Part shown: positions 56,774 through 64,000 of the stretch, piece by piece | How positions within the stretch are numbered: the stretch's first letter is position 1 | How the letters are laid out: each line of letters starts with the position of its first letter | Assembly (NCBI RefSeq): GCF_003967555.1 | Contig: NZ_BIFS01000001.1 | Coordinates: forward strand, 3,224,001 to 3,288,000 | DNA length: 64,000 nt | Direction of reading: 5' to 3' | Source of the DNA: Dictyobacter kobayashii | Lineage (GTDB): Bacteria > Chloroflexota > Ktedonobacteria > Ktedonobacterales > Ktedonobacteraceae | The notes under the pieces: model-generated | Told to the model about the DNA's origin: nothing | Seen by the model: only the letters and a program-made list of their open reading frames with translations | The model's database searches: none | Position numbers and translations under genes: made by a program

Positions 56774-58321
56774 ATGTTTAAATTTTTGCGCACAACAGCT
56801 ACCATCCTGGCTCTAGGATCGGTGCTGGTGGGTGGCGTCGCTGCTGCTAACGCGGCCTCGAGCCCCACGCCTGTGGATGCCGCTGTACAGGCAAAAACAA
56901 CCACACCAATTAAGCATGTGGTTGTTTTGTTTCAAGAAAATGTGTCCTTTGATCACTATTTTGGCACATATCCTAATGCCACCAATCCTGCTGGCGAGCC
57001 TACTTTTAAGGCAGCAAACAATACGCCAACAGTGAATGGTTTAACGGGTGGTCTGCTTACCAACAATCCTAATGCGGCCAACCCACAGCGCCTGGATCGC
57101 TCACAGGCTCTGACCTGTGACCAGGATCATGCTTACACGGATGAGCAGAAGGCCTTTGACCGCGGTTTAATGGATAAATTTGTGGAGTCGGCAAGTGGTG
57201 GAAGTTGTAAAGATAAATCTATTGTTATGGATTATTACGACGGCAACACCGTCACTGGTTTATGGAACTACGCCCAGCACTATGCCATGAGCGATAACTC
57301 CTTTGGAACCACCTTTGGCCCTTCGACCCCTGGTGCTCTGAACCTGGTTTCTGGACAGACCCATGGTGCAACGCCAGCAGACTTCGGTTATCCTGGCTAC
57401 CCGGTGACCTCCAATGGTACTTTCCTGAACGATGGTGATCCAACCTATGATGCTTGCTCTGCCAAAGGCACAACCATTGCCATGTCTGGCACCAACGTAG
57501 GTGATCTGCTCAATGCGAAAAACGTTACCTGGGGCTGGTTTGAGGGCGGTTTCGCACCATCCTCTAGCGCTAATGGACAAGTAGTTTGTGGCACGACCCA
57601 TAACAATATTGGTGGTACCGCTGTAAAGGATTATATTCCTCACCACGAGCCATTCCAATACTACAAATCTACTTCCAATCCACAGCATTTGCCACCAACT
57701 TCCACTGCGATGATTGGTAAAACTGACCAGGCAAACCATCAGTATGATCTGCAGAACTTCTGGGCTGCTACTGATGCTGGTCATATGCCTCAGGTCAGTT
57801 TCCTGAAGGCCGCTGCCTACCAGGATGGCCATGCTGGTTATTCCGATCCATTGGATGAGCAGCATTTTGTGGTGGATACCATCAATCGCTTGCAGAAGCT
57901 GCCTACCTGGAAAAATACCGCAGTCGTTATCGCTTATGATGACTCCGATGGCTGGTACGACCATGTCATGGGACCAATCTTGAGCCAGTCTAATGATCCT
58001 AACGATGCCTTAACCGGAGCTGGACAGTGTGGCACACCTAAAGCTGGTGCTTATACTGGTCGCTGTGGCTATGGCCCACGCCTGCCTTTGCTGGTGATCT
58101 CACCATATGCCAAACAGAACTTCGTCGATAACACACTTACTGACCAGTCCTCGATCTTGAAATTTATCGAAGACAACTGGCAGCTGGGTCGCATCGGTGA
58201 TCAATCTTTCGATTCGATCGCTGGTAGTTTGTCAAACATGTTTGACTTCTCAGCACATCGCGATGGGGATGATCGCAATCTTTTCCTTGATCCACAAACA
58301 GGGAAGCCCACGCGCCGCTAA
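56774..58321 (+). CDS. Secreted phosphoesterase, phospholipase C/acid phosphatase family
   Basis: The product is 515 aa. A Sec signal peptide (MFKFLRTTATILALGSVLVG, cleavage likely after ANA, about residue 27) leads to a catalytic domain with IKHVVVLFQENVSFDHYFGT (metal and nucleophile region of bacterial phospholipase C/acid phosphatase), MSDNSFGTTFGPSTPGALNL, SGQTHGATP and DDSDGWYDHVMGP. These enzymes hydrolyse phospholipids or phosphomonoesters outside the cell. The AAGGGG lies 13 bp from the ATG. The PHO-box-like site upstream suggests induction by phosphate starvation. A strong terminator follows. Confidence 0.9.
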   Translation: MFKFLRTTATILALGSVLVGGVAAANAASSPTPVDAAVQAKTTTPIKHVVVLFQENVSFDHYFGTYPNATNPAGEPTFKAANNTPTVNGLTGGLLTNNPNAANPQRLDRSQALTCDQDHAYTDEQKAFDRGLMDKFVESASGGSCKDKSIVMDYYDGNTVTGLWNYAQHYAMSDNSFGTTFGPSTPGALNLVSGQTHGATPADFGYPGYPVTSNGTFLNDGDPTYDACSAKGTTIAMSGTNVGDLLNAKNVTWGWFEGGFAPSSSANGQVVCGTTHNNIGGTAVKDYIPHHEPFQYYKSTSNPQHLPPTSTAMIGKTDQANHQYDLQNFWAATDAGHMPQVSFLKAAAYQDGHAGYSDPLDEQHFVVDTINRLQKLPTWKNTAVVIAYDDSDGWYDHVMGPILSQSNDPNDALTGAGQCGTPKAGAYTGRCGYGPRLPLLVISPYAKQNFVDNTLTDQSSILKFIEDNWQLGRIGDQSFDSIAGSLSNMFDFSAHRDGDDRNLFLDPQTGKPTRR

Positions 58322-58352
58322 GGTTGCGTCAATAAGTATGATGCGCTCTATC

Positions 58353-58393
58353 AAAGGCCATATCCATCATTAACATGGATATGGCCTTTTTTT
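58353..58393 (+). terminator. Terminator of the phosphoesterase gene
   Basis: A 15-bp perfect stem (58353-58367 with 58375-58389, loop CATTAAC) is followed by T residues to 58393. It lies 31 bp past the stop. Confidence 0.92.
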
Positions 58394-58419
58394 GTATTCA
58401 TAGTTAGGTGTATCGCTGC

Positions 58420-58590
58420 TGTGCGGACGTGCGCTGGCGCGCCCGCAACTATTTGTGTGCTGCAAGCAGTGCGCTCGGCGCACTGCTTGCAGCACACAAA
58501 TAGAGTATGAGCGCTATTGGCGAGAACAGTACGCCGAGCGTACGGTTTGTGCCAACAGAAGAAATAGAGTATGAGTGCTGTTGGCGCGGG
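58420..58590 (+). repeat. Long-hairpin element between the phosphoesterase and ogt genes
   Basis: The head 58420-58445 is identical over 26 bases to the reverse complement of 10182-10207 in the pst operon. It is followed by a 26-bp perfect hairpin (58449-58474 with 58478-58503, loop TCG, apex GTGCGC/GCGCAC) whose sequence is unrelated to the pst hairpin. The tail AATAGAGTATGAG, GCT, TTGGCG type sequence at about 58499-58522 is repeated at about 58563-58586. Confidence 0.8.
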
Positions 58591-58600
58591 CCGTATGTTT

Positions 58601-59103
58601 TTAGATTTTTCTGGTTTCGTGTTGTAGGAGCCAGTGTTTGCGTTGCAGGCCGCCGGCGTAGCCTGTTAGAGAGGTGTCGGCGCCAATGACACGGTGGCAG
58701 GGCAGTACAATGGCGACAGGATTAAGGGTGTTGGCCGCCCCAACTGCGCGATAGGCTGTTGGTTTACCCAGCTGCATAGCCAGCTGTCCATAGGTCTTTG
58801 TGGTCCCGGCTGGAATGGTACGTAAGGCCAACCAGACCTTTTGTTGAAAGGTTGTGCTCCCGTATTCACTGGAATTGTATCCAGGCAATGGTAGTCGCCT
58901 GCGAAATATGAGCGGAGCTGACTACTAAAACCACAGGGATCTGCAACGCGTGTCAACTGGACCTCTCCATAGCGCTTCCGTAACAGGGTTAGCATACGTT
59001 GTTCATAATCTGAATAGTCTAAGGAGCATAGCCTCTCTCCATCAACTACCAGCACAACCTTTCCAATCGGGGAGTCGAGTGTGTCGTAGCGTAGTTCTTT
59101 CAT
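58601..59103 (-). CDS. ogt: Methylated-DNA-protein cysteine methyltransferase (one frameshift)
   Basis: It repairs O6-methylguanine by transferring the methyl group to its own cysteine. The N-terminal domain starts [20 protein letters not shown], and the C-terminal half, in a second frame, has [20 protein letters not shown], the active-site LPCHRVIG and [15 protein letters not shown]. Adding one G to the GGG run near 58860 joins ...[15 protein letters not shown] and gives 167 aa, the usual size. The helix-turn-helix arginine region ([15 protein letters not shown]) is intact. It is monocistronic. Confidence 0.93.
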
Positions 59104-59213
59104 CTGTATCTGCCTTTCAAAGATGGTTGGTAGCCTTCATCATACCTCACACATCAAATAGTGGCTGGCGGTTTTCGGATACAGACATAAGCTTTGATGT
59201 TCGTCCAGAGATC

Positions 59214-59338
59214 ACGAGCAAGCGAGAAGATAGACATTCTTTCATGTGTGGAGTGTGTTTGGTGGGCGGACCACGGCCCGCCCACCAAACACACTCCACA
59301 CTCCCAACCCGGCGCCGCAGGCGCCAAAGAGGAACATG
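59214..59338 (+). repeat. Dispersed repeat, copy B
   Basis: This is the single full copy of the element that copy A (49511-49630) matches in inverse orientation. The central hairpin pairs the arm GTGTGGAGTGTGTTTGG at 59246-59262 with its complement ending at 59302, continuing into a GC core, and GGCGCCGCAGGCGCC (59311-59325) forms a second hairpin. It lies in the divergent spacer between ogt and the esterase, so it cannot be a simple terminator. Confidence 0.85.
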
Positions 59339-59469
59339 AAAAAGCCCTGCTCTCGACCCGTTTTTTGTCAGAGCTAAGGCAAGGATGTTATGCTTAAGGG
59401 GATATGCGTCGAACAGATAATAACGAAATTAGTGACAGGTGACAGACGCACCTATGAGAGGAGAATATT

Positions 59470-60493
59470 ATGTTGCCATGGTCCGCACCGTTGAGCGGGC
59501 GTTTTGATGAAGTAGTGTTTGAGAGCCAGGTCCTCAAAGATAATCCATTACACGATCCCTATCAGCGTCCATTATGGATTTATTTGCCGCCCGGTTATGA
59601 TGAGGAGCCAGAACGGCGCTACCCCTCGGTATATATGATCCAGGGGCTGACGGGCCAGCTGGATATGTGGCGCAATCGTTCGGCATTTCGCAAGAATTTT
59701 CCTGAACTGGCCGATGAGCTCTTTACGCGTAAAGAGGCGCCCCCCTGTATTATTGTATGGGTAGATTGCTGGACCTCATATGGCGGTAGTCAGTTTGTGG
59801 ATTCGCCAGCGACCGGGAAATATCATACCTATCTCTGTAATGAGATTGTGCCATGGATCGATGCCCATTATCGTACCCTGCCTGCTCGTGAGCATCGGGG
59901 ATCGCCGGTAAATCGAGTGGTGGTTATGGCGCGATGATCACGCCTATGTTGCGTCCCGATCTATGGGGCGGACTGGCTACACATGCTGGCGATGCTTTGT
60001 TTGAGATGTGCTATTTACCAGATTTTCGCCACTCTATTCGTACCTTGCAGAGCCGCTATGAAGGTTCCTACGAGAAATTCTGGGAAAGCTTCCGCAATCG
60101 TATCCCATTCACCCAACCAGGTGATGAAGCGCCTATGAACGATTGGTGTATGGCCGCCTGTTATTCAGCTGATCCGGATGGCACTGTACACTTGCCCTAT
60201 GATTTAGAGACCGGGGAACTGATTCCAGAGGTGTGGGAACGCTGGCTGGCCTGGGACCCGGTGCGCATGGCCCGCAACATGCAGATGCTTTGCGTAGCAT
60301 GAAGGCCATCTATATCGATGCTGGCAATCGAGACCAATACTTTTTGGACCTGGGAGCCAGGGCATTCTATAAAGTGTTGAAGCAGCTCGGCGTGAACGAG
60401 GTCTCCTTTGAGCTATTTGATGGCACCCATTCCGCCATCGAATATCGCTATCCCATCAGCTTGAAGTACCTGGCGGAACGGCTGACTCCATAG
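59470..60493 (+). CDS. Esterase-D-like alpha/beta hydrolase (two frameshifts)
   Basis: The N-terminal part reads RPLWIYLPPGYDEEPERRYP and VYMIQGLTGQLDMWRN, typical of putative esterases of the enterochelin-esterase/esterase-D type. Frame breaks occur near 59897 (GGGG run) and 60291 (TTT run). Adding one base to each gives HRGIAGKSSGGYGAMI, containing the nucleophile Ser, and MLLRSMKAIYIDAGNRDQYF, for 341 aa ending AERLTP. The acid and base residues lie in AIYIDAGNRDQ and FDGTHSAIEYRY. Substrate unknown. GAGAGGAG lies upstream of the ATG. Confidence 0.85.
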
Positions 60494-60588
60494 CCGAGTG
60501 CTAGCTGGTGATCCTTTGATACAAGCTAAGTTCTATCCGTCTCTACCGATAGGGGATTGAATGCTCTTATCGGAATTCAAGTCCCGAG

Positions 60589-60622
60589 GCTGGAGGCACA
60601 AGGATGTGTCTCCAGCTTTTTT
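60589..60622 (+). terminator. Terminator after the esterase gene
   Basis: An 11-bp stem with one G-U pair (60589-60599 with 60606-60616, loop AAGGAT) is followed by six T (60617-60622), between the esterase and the convergent GNAT gene. Confidence 0.85.
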
Positions 60623-60649
60623 ACTGGCTTTCTTGCCGTTTCCAGTAAC

Positions 60650-61600
60650 TTAAATGTCGCGCACGCAGGGATGATAGGCGCGCCACTTGTCGTAGCCAAC
60701 TTTGGCATAAAAATCGGTTAATTCAACCCAGTCGATGAAGCAGTTCTTCACACCGCGTTCTTTCAACACTTCTGAGGCGCCGGCCACCAGGGCCAGGCCG
60801 ATGCCGCGCCCTCGTTCGCTTTCGGCGACGCCCACGGCTCCCATGGCCCCGGCGGTCTCTCCCAGTAGATCCTGCCAGATCATATCGGTGCGTTCAGGAT
60901 GTGATTGGGGTGAGTACATAATCAGCGTACCCAGAATACGACCATCTTCATCCCGTGCCACCAGCAAGTCACGATAATCACCAAGGTCGGCACATTGCTC
61001 ATACTGAGGGAGCCAGTTAGCGAAATGTTTAGCCTCAAAGGTCAGCACATCCGTAACATTCTGGCTCTTTGCACTGGTAATCGTGATTTTTTCCGTGTTT
61101 AAACGCTCAATGATGCGTTCAGGGGTCCGATATGCTGTCAAATCCTGTGCCAGATCATAGACAGTAGCGGAGAGATCCCAGCCCTTTGCTTGAAAGAAGG
61201 CCATGGCAGCAGGAAGATTATCGGGTACACCGCACCAGAAGCGTGGACTGACGCTACCCAGGCGTACCGACTTCAGGCCACTGGAGCGAAAATGATCCAG
61301 GGCCGCATCATGTAGCGCGCTACCAATCCCTTGTCTATGTGCATCTGGATGAATCAGCAGGGCGGCCAGTTGCCCTACTTTTTCTGCACCATAGGAGCGT
61401 TTGAATGTGGCAACAAAACCAACGATCTGGCCGTTGATGCGGGCCACAAAATGCTGCGGTTCGGTTCCATGAAGCACTTTTTGCAAGCGTGGTTGAGTCA
61501 GAGGCCATACAGATGAGAGGGCAGCTTGCCAGAGCGCATAGACGTCCGCAGCATCGCGGTTCGCGTCATAATGCTGAATGTGTTCAGTTGTGACTTGCAT
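60650..61600 (-). CDS. Protein with two GNAT acetyltransferase domains
   Basis: The product is 316 aa from the ATG at 61600. Two GNAT domains lie in tandem. The first has the acetyl-CoA pyrophosphate-binding AALLIHPDAHRQGIGSALHD (about 80-100), the second GAVGVAESERGRGIGLALVAG (about 255-275). Both have the RxxGxG/A consensus. Tandem GNAT proteins include mycothiol synthase and aminoglycoside or peptide modifiers; the substrate is not evident. It lies 36 bp from the GH3 gene upstream, on the same strand, so probably in one operon with it. Confidence 0.88.
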   Translation of the reverse strand: MQVTTEHIQHYDANRDAADVYALWQAALSSVWPLTQPRLQKVLHGTEPQHFVARINGQIVGFVATFKRSYGAEKVGQLAALLIHPDAHRQGIGSALHDAALDHFRSSGLKSVRLGSVSPRFWCGVPDNLPAAMAFFQAKGWDLSATVYDLAQDLTAYRTPERIIERLNTEKITITSAKSQNVTDVLTFEAKHFANWLPQYEQCADLGDYRDLLVARDEDGRILGTLIMYSPQSHPERTDMIWQDLLGETAGAMGAVGVAESERGRGIGLALVAGASEVLKERGVKNCFIDWVELTDFYAKVGYDKWRAYHPCVRDI

Positions 61601-61636
61601 TTTGTGTGTCCTATCTAGCATGATCTAAGCAGTAGA

Positions 61637-63259
61637 TTACGAAGTCAGAGCATACAAGCCAGGGATACTAACAGGAAGTTGCCCCTGGGCGACAATCTCG
61701 CCAAAGAGCACGCGCGCCGCCGCTAGCAATGCCGGTGGTGTACATTCATATGTAACCAGATAGGTTTCCAGCTGAGGCATGGCCAGCAAATCGTATGGAT
61801 TATAAACAGCCAGTCCCACGACAGGTTTTCCGTATTGCAGCAAGTGTCGGACAAAATCTCCTTGATAGCGATCCAGATTTGCATTCACTGTCACTACTAT
61901 AATCATAGCAAAATCACTAACCTTCTGGTCAATCCCTTGCATGGTTTCTACAACATTTTGTGCTGTAATAGTCAAACTCTCTATATTCGCATGTCGTTTG
62001 CGCAGTTCTGTTACAAATGACTGGGTGGCCTCTGTTTTATCGGCTGCAAAGGTATAGGTGGATGGCTGTAAGATAGTTACAAGCACACGTTGATCTGGAT
62101 TAAGAGCAAGCGGTAGGAGCTGTTGTTCATCGCGTACCACGGTCGTAGAGAGGGCATAGGCGCGATCACGTAACTCAAGATGGTCGGGCCGACTAATCGT
62201 TGCCAGCTGTTCAGCTGTCGGAAGGTCATCCCATGAGAGCAGTTGCTGTTTCAGCTTTAAGACACGCTCACAGGCTTCCTGAATATCCTGTACTGCCAGC
62301 TCACCTGTTTCCAGCGCTTGCCTGGTGGCCTCTATGCCACCTTTCTGGCGTGTGTACTGATGCGAAATCAATATCAGGTCATTGCCCGCCTGCAGGGCCA
62401 TGAGCGCGCCACGTTCAACGCCAATGGTTTCAGCAACCGCATTCATCTCCATGCAATCAGTAATGATCAGTCCTTTATAGTCCAGTTTATGGCGCAAGAG
62501 CTCACGTACAATGGCGGGCGAGACCGTCGCTGGCAGCATCTCATTAGCTGGCATCAATGCAGGCAGATAGAGGTGTCCTATCATAATGCTGTCTGCCCCG
62601 GCTTTGATCCCTTCATAGAATGGTAAGAGCTCCAGGCTCTCCAGGCGCTCGAGTGTATAAGGGAGGCTGGGGAGGGCCAGATGCGAATCGACGGCGGTAT
62701 CGCCATGGCCAGGAAAGTGTTTCAGGCTGGTAATCACGCCAGTATCGCGGTAGCCCTGAACCATTGCAGCTATGTGTTGGGCTACCTGCTGTGGATCTTC
62801 GCCAAATGAACGGATACCAATTACCGGATTAGCCGGATTATTATTGACATCCGCTACCGGGGCCAGATTCATATTGATGCCCAGGGCCTTCAATTCACGA
62901 CCCGTGGCCTGAGCCACCTCGCGCGTCAATGCCGTCGAATTGATTGCTCCCAGCGTCATATTTCCCGGAAAAACGGTCGTGCTATCGCCAAAGCGGCGCA
63001 CCATGCCATTTTCCTGATCGATACTGATCAAGAGCGGATAGCGCTGGCCGGCCGCGCGTGCTATCCGCTGCAGCGATTGTGTCAGCTCTTGAATCTGCTG
63101 TATATTTTGCAGATTGCGCTTAAATAGCACAATGCCGCCTACGTGATAACGCTGGATCAGCTCAATGATCTCAGGGGTCACCGTTGGGCCGGGAAATCCA
63201 ACCACAAATAACTGGCCGATCTGTTCTTCAAGGCTCAGACCATCGGTAAGATGTTGCAT
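61637..63259 (-). CDS. Glycoside hydrolase family 3 (beta-N-acetylhexosaminidase-type)
   Basis: The product is 540 aa. The N-terminal TIM-barrel domain has GQLFVVGFPG, DQENGMVRRFG, MNLAPVADVNNN, and the NagZ-type catalytic loop with His and Asp SLKHFPGHGDTAVDSH, with the nucleophile in IITDCMEMNAV. The usual NagZ is about 340 aa; the extra C-terminal domain (about 350-540) is a Rossmann-like GH3 C-domain without clear catalytic function. It cleaves terminal N-acetylhexosamine, likely from peptidoglycan or chitin fragments. There is no signal peptide. It sits upstream of the GNAT gene and after the BadF kinase. Confidence 0.9.
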   Translation of the reverse strand: MQHLTDGLSLEEQIGQLFVVGFPGPTVTPEIIELIQRYHVGGIVLFKRNLQNIQQIQELTQSLQRIARAAGQRYPLLISIDQENGMVRRFGDSTTVFPGNMTLGAINSTALTREVAQATGRELKALGINMNLAPVADVNNNPANPVIGIRSFGEDPQQVAQHIAAMVQGYRDTGVITSLKHFPGHGDTAVDSHLALPSLPYTLERLESLELLPFYEGIKAGADSIMIGHLYLPALMPANEMLPATVSPAIVRELLRHKLDYKGLIITDCMEMNAVAETIGVERGALMALQAGNDLILISHQYTRQKGGIEATRQALETGELAVQDIQEACERVLKLKQQLLSWDDLPTAEQLATISRPDHLELRDRAYALSTTVVRDEQQLLPLALNPDQRVLVTILQPSTYTFAADKTEATQSFVTELRKRHANIESLTITAQNVVETMQGIDQKVSDFAMIIVVTVNANLDRYQGDFVRHLLQYGKPVVGLAVYNPYDLLAMPQLETYLVTYECTPPALLAAARVLFGEIVAQGQLPVSIPGLYALTS

Positions 63260-63289
63260 AGCTTGTTTCTTCCTTGTCTATACACGAAT

Positions 63290-64000
63290 CTAATTCTGGA
63301 AGCCGGTTAAATGAATCACTGTGCGGGCCGCGCTCAAGGCAGGCTGCTCAATGTGGACCAACGGGCCTACCGGTTGTATTTTGCCTAATTGATCGAGGAA
63401 GCGGGTCCGAAAACTGGTCTCGTTAAGCACTAATCCTCCACCCAATGCCAGGGCAAGGCTTGCTCAACTGTAAAATCAAGTTTGGCGGCGACCGTTCTAA
63501 CTACCAGCACCAATTCGGTGATCGCATTCTGCACTATTGCGCTGGCCAGCGCATCCCCATCGCGTTCGGCCTGCAAGACGCAGGTTGAGAGGCGCGCGAT
63601 TTGCGCTTTATCTGTATTGAGATAAACTGCGCCAATCAGCTCCTCGGGCTGTTGGAACTGCCAGAACTGCAAAATACGTTCCAGCAGGATCGTGCTCGGT
63701 CCGCGACCATCGGCTGCGCGGACGGCGGCCTGTAAGGCCTGGATGCCCAGTGCATAGCCACTTCCCTCATCACCCAGTAGATAGCCCCAGCCGCCAGCGC
63801 GGCCGGTCAGGCCTCTTGCATTGCGACCCAGCGCAATAGAGCCCGTACCCGCGATCAACACCACACCGACGGCGTCAGGTAGCACACTTAATCCCAGTTC
63901 CCCATCATTTGTGAGATAGACCGTTGCCGCCAGGTCCTTCAACAGCGGAATTAGCGCGGCGTGATCGGCTGGCCGGTCGAGCCCAGAAATACCCAGCCAG
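63290..64000 (-). CDS. BadF/BadG-family N-acetylglucosamine kinase-like protein, partial (one frameshift)
   Basis: The gene runs off the right edge, so the 5' end is missing. The kept part has the ATPase pattern VVLIAGTGSIALGRNARG, TGRAGGWGYLLGDEGSGYAL and a C-terminal region. The frame breaks near 63464; adding one C to a CC run continues LALGGGLVLNETSFRTRFLD to the true stop at 63290 (FQN). The family phosphorylates N-acetylglucosamine, so with the GH3 enzyme 30 bp away it forms an amino-sugar salvage pair. The activator role of BadF is less likely here. Confidence 0.88.

Overview
The window most resembles a member of the Chloroflexota, probably a Ktedonobacteria-like soil bacterium. This is inferred from gene content, not proven. 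Pointers are base composition near 50% with AT-rich intergenic stretches, a group II intron with a full maturase, an ECF sigma factor fused to ankyrin repeats, a lone NurA/Rad50-like pair, and abundant repeats and long hairpins between genes. No rRNA, tRNA or CRISPR array is visible.

Layout. 0-4.8 kb: the 3' part of rho, a small membrane protein, a lone ModC-type ATPase, an HxlR regulator, a HIT hydrolase and a small membrane protein. 4.8-6.1 kb: AT-rich DNA, then a tandem array of about 147-bp units. 6.1-11.4 kb: a minus-strand phosphate operon pstS-pstC-pstA-small gene-pstB-response regulator, behind a well-formed PHO-box-like site. 11.4-20.3 kb, all minus: a YflT-like stress protein, CpXC-MogA-WD40, NurA with a Rad50/SbcC-like ATPase, and Lgt. 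20.5-23 kb: a sigma-ankyrin fusion followed by a degenerate ATP-synthase-beta-like protein. 23-28 kb: an MFS carrier, XdhC, a secreted protein, and an M4 protease coupled to an emfourin-like inhibitor. 28.5-32.1 kb: a putative single-strand-annealing protein gene split by a 2.5-kb group II intron, then a small gene. 32.3-36.2 kb: MoxR-DUF58-DUF4129. 36.4-42.1 kb: a membrane protein, an alpha/beta hydrolase, enolase, HisC and a membrane protein. 42.9-47.9 kb: trehalose synthesis (otsA, otsB) and a glycogen-debranching enzyme. 48.4-51.9 kb: an aldo/keto reductase, a HipA-like/DUF3037 pair and an SDR. 52-56 kb: a sugar-acid cluster (KDG kinase, KDPG aldolase, gluconolactonase-like, LarA-like). 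56.1-58.3 kb: a 48-bp minisatellite, then a secreted phosphoesterase with its own PHO-box-like site. 58.6-64 kb: Ogt, an esterase, tandem GNAT, a GH3 hexosaminidase and a BadF-type kinase that runs off the right edge.

Genes that appear to work together: the pst operon and the secreted phosphoesterase as a phosphate-starvation regulon; lactonase, LarA-like epimerase, kinase and aldolase as an aldonate-to-KDPG route; otsA, otsB and the debranching enzyme in storage-sugar metabolism; the GH3 enzyme and BadF kinase in amino-sugar salvage.

Two features affect how everything is read. At least twelve single-base frameshifts, nearly all in homopolymer runs, break otherwise intact genes, and every one is restored to an exact reading frame by correcting those bases; residual assembly error is the likeliest cause. 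Many intergenic regions carry unusually long perfect hairpins (20-32 bp). Several share a GC-rich head and a GTGC...GCAC apex, and both tandem arrays carry an inverted partial copy at one end.
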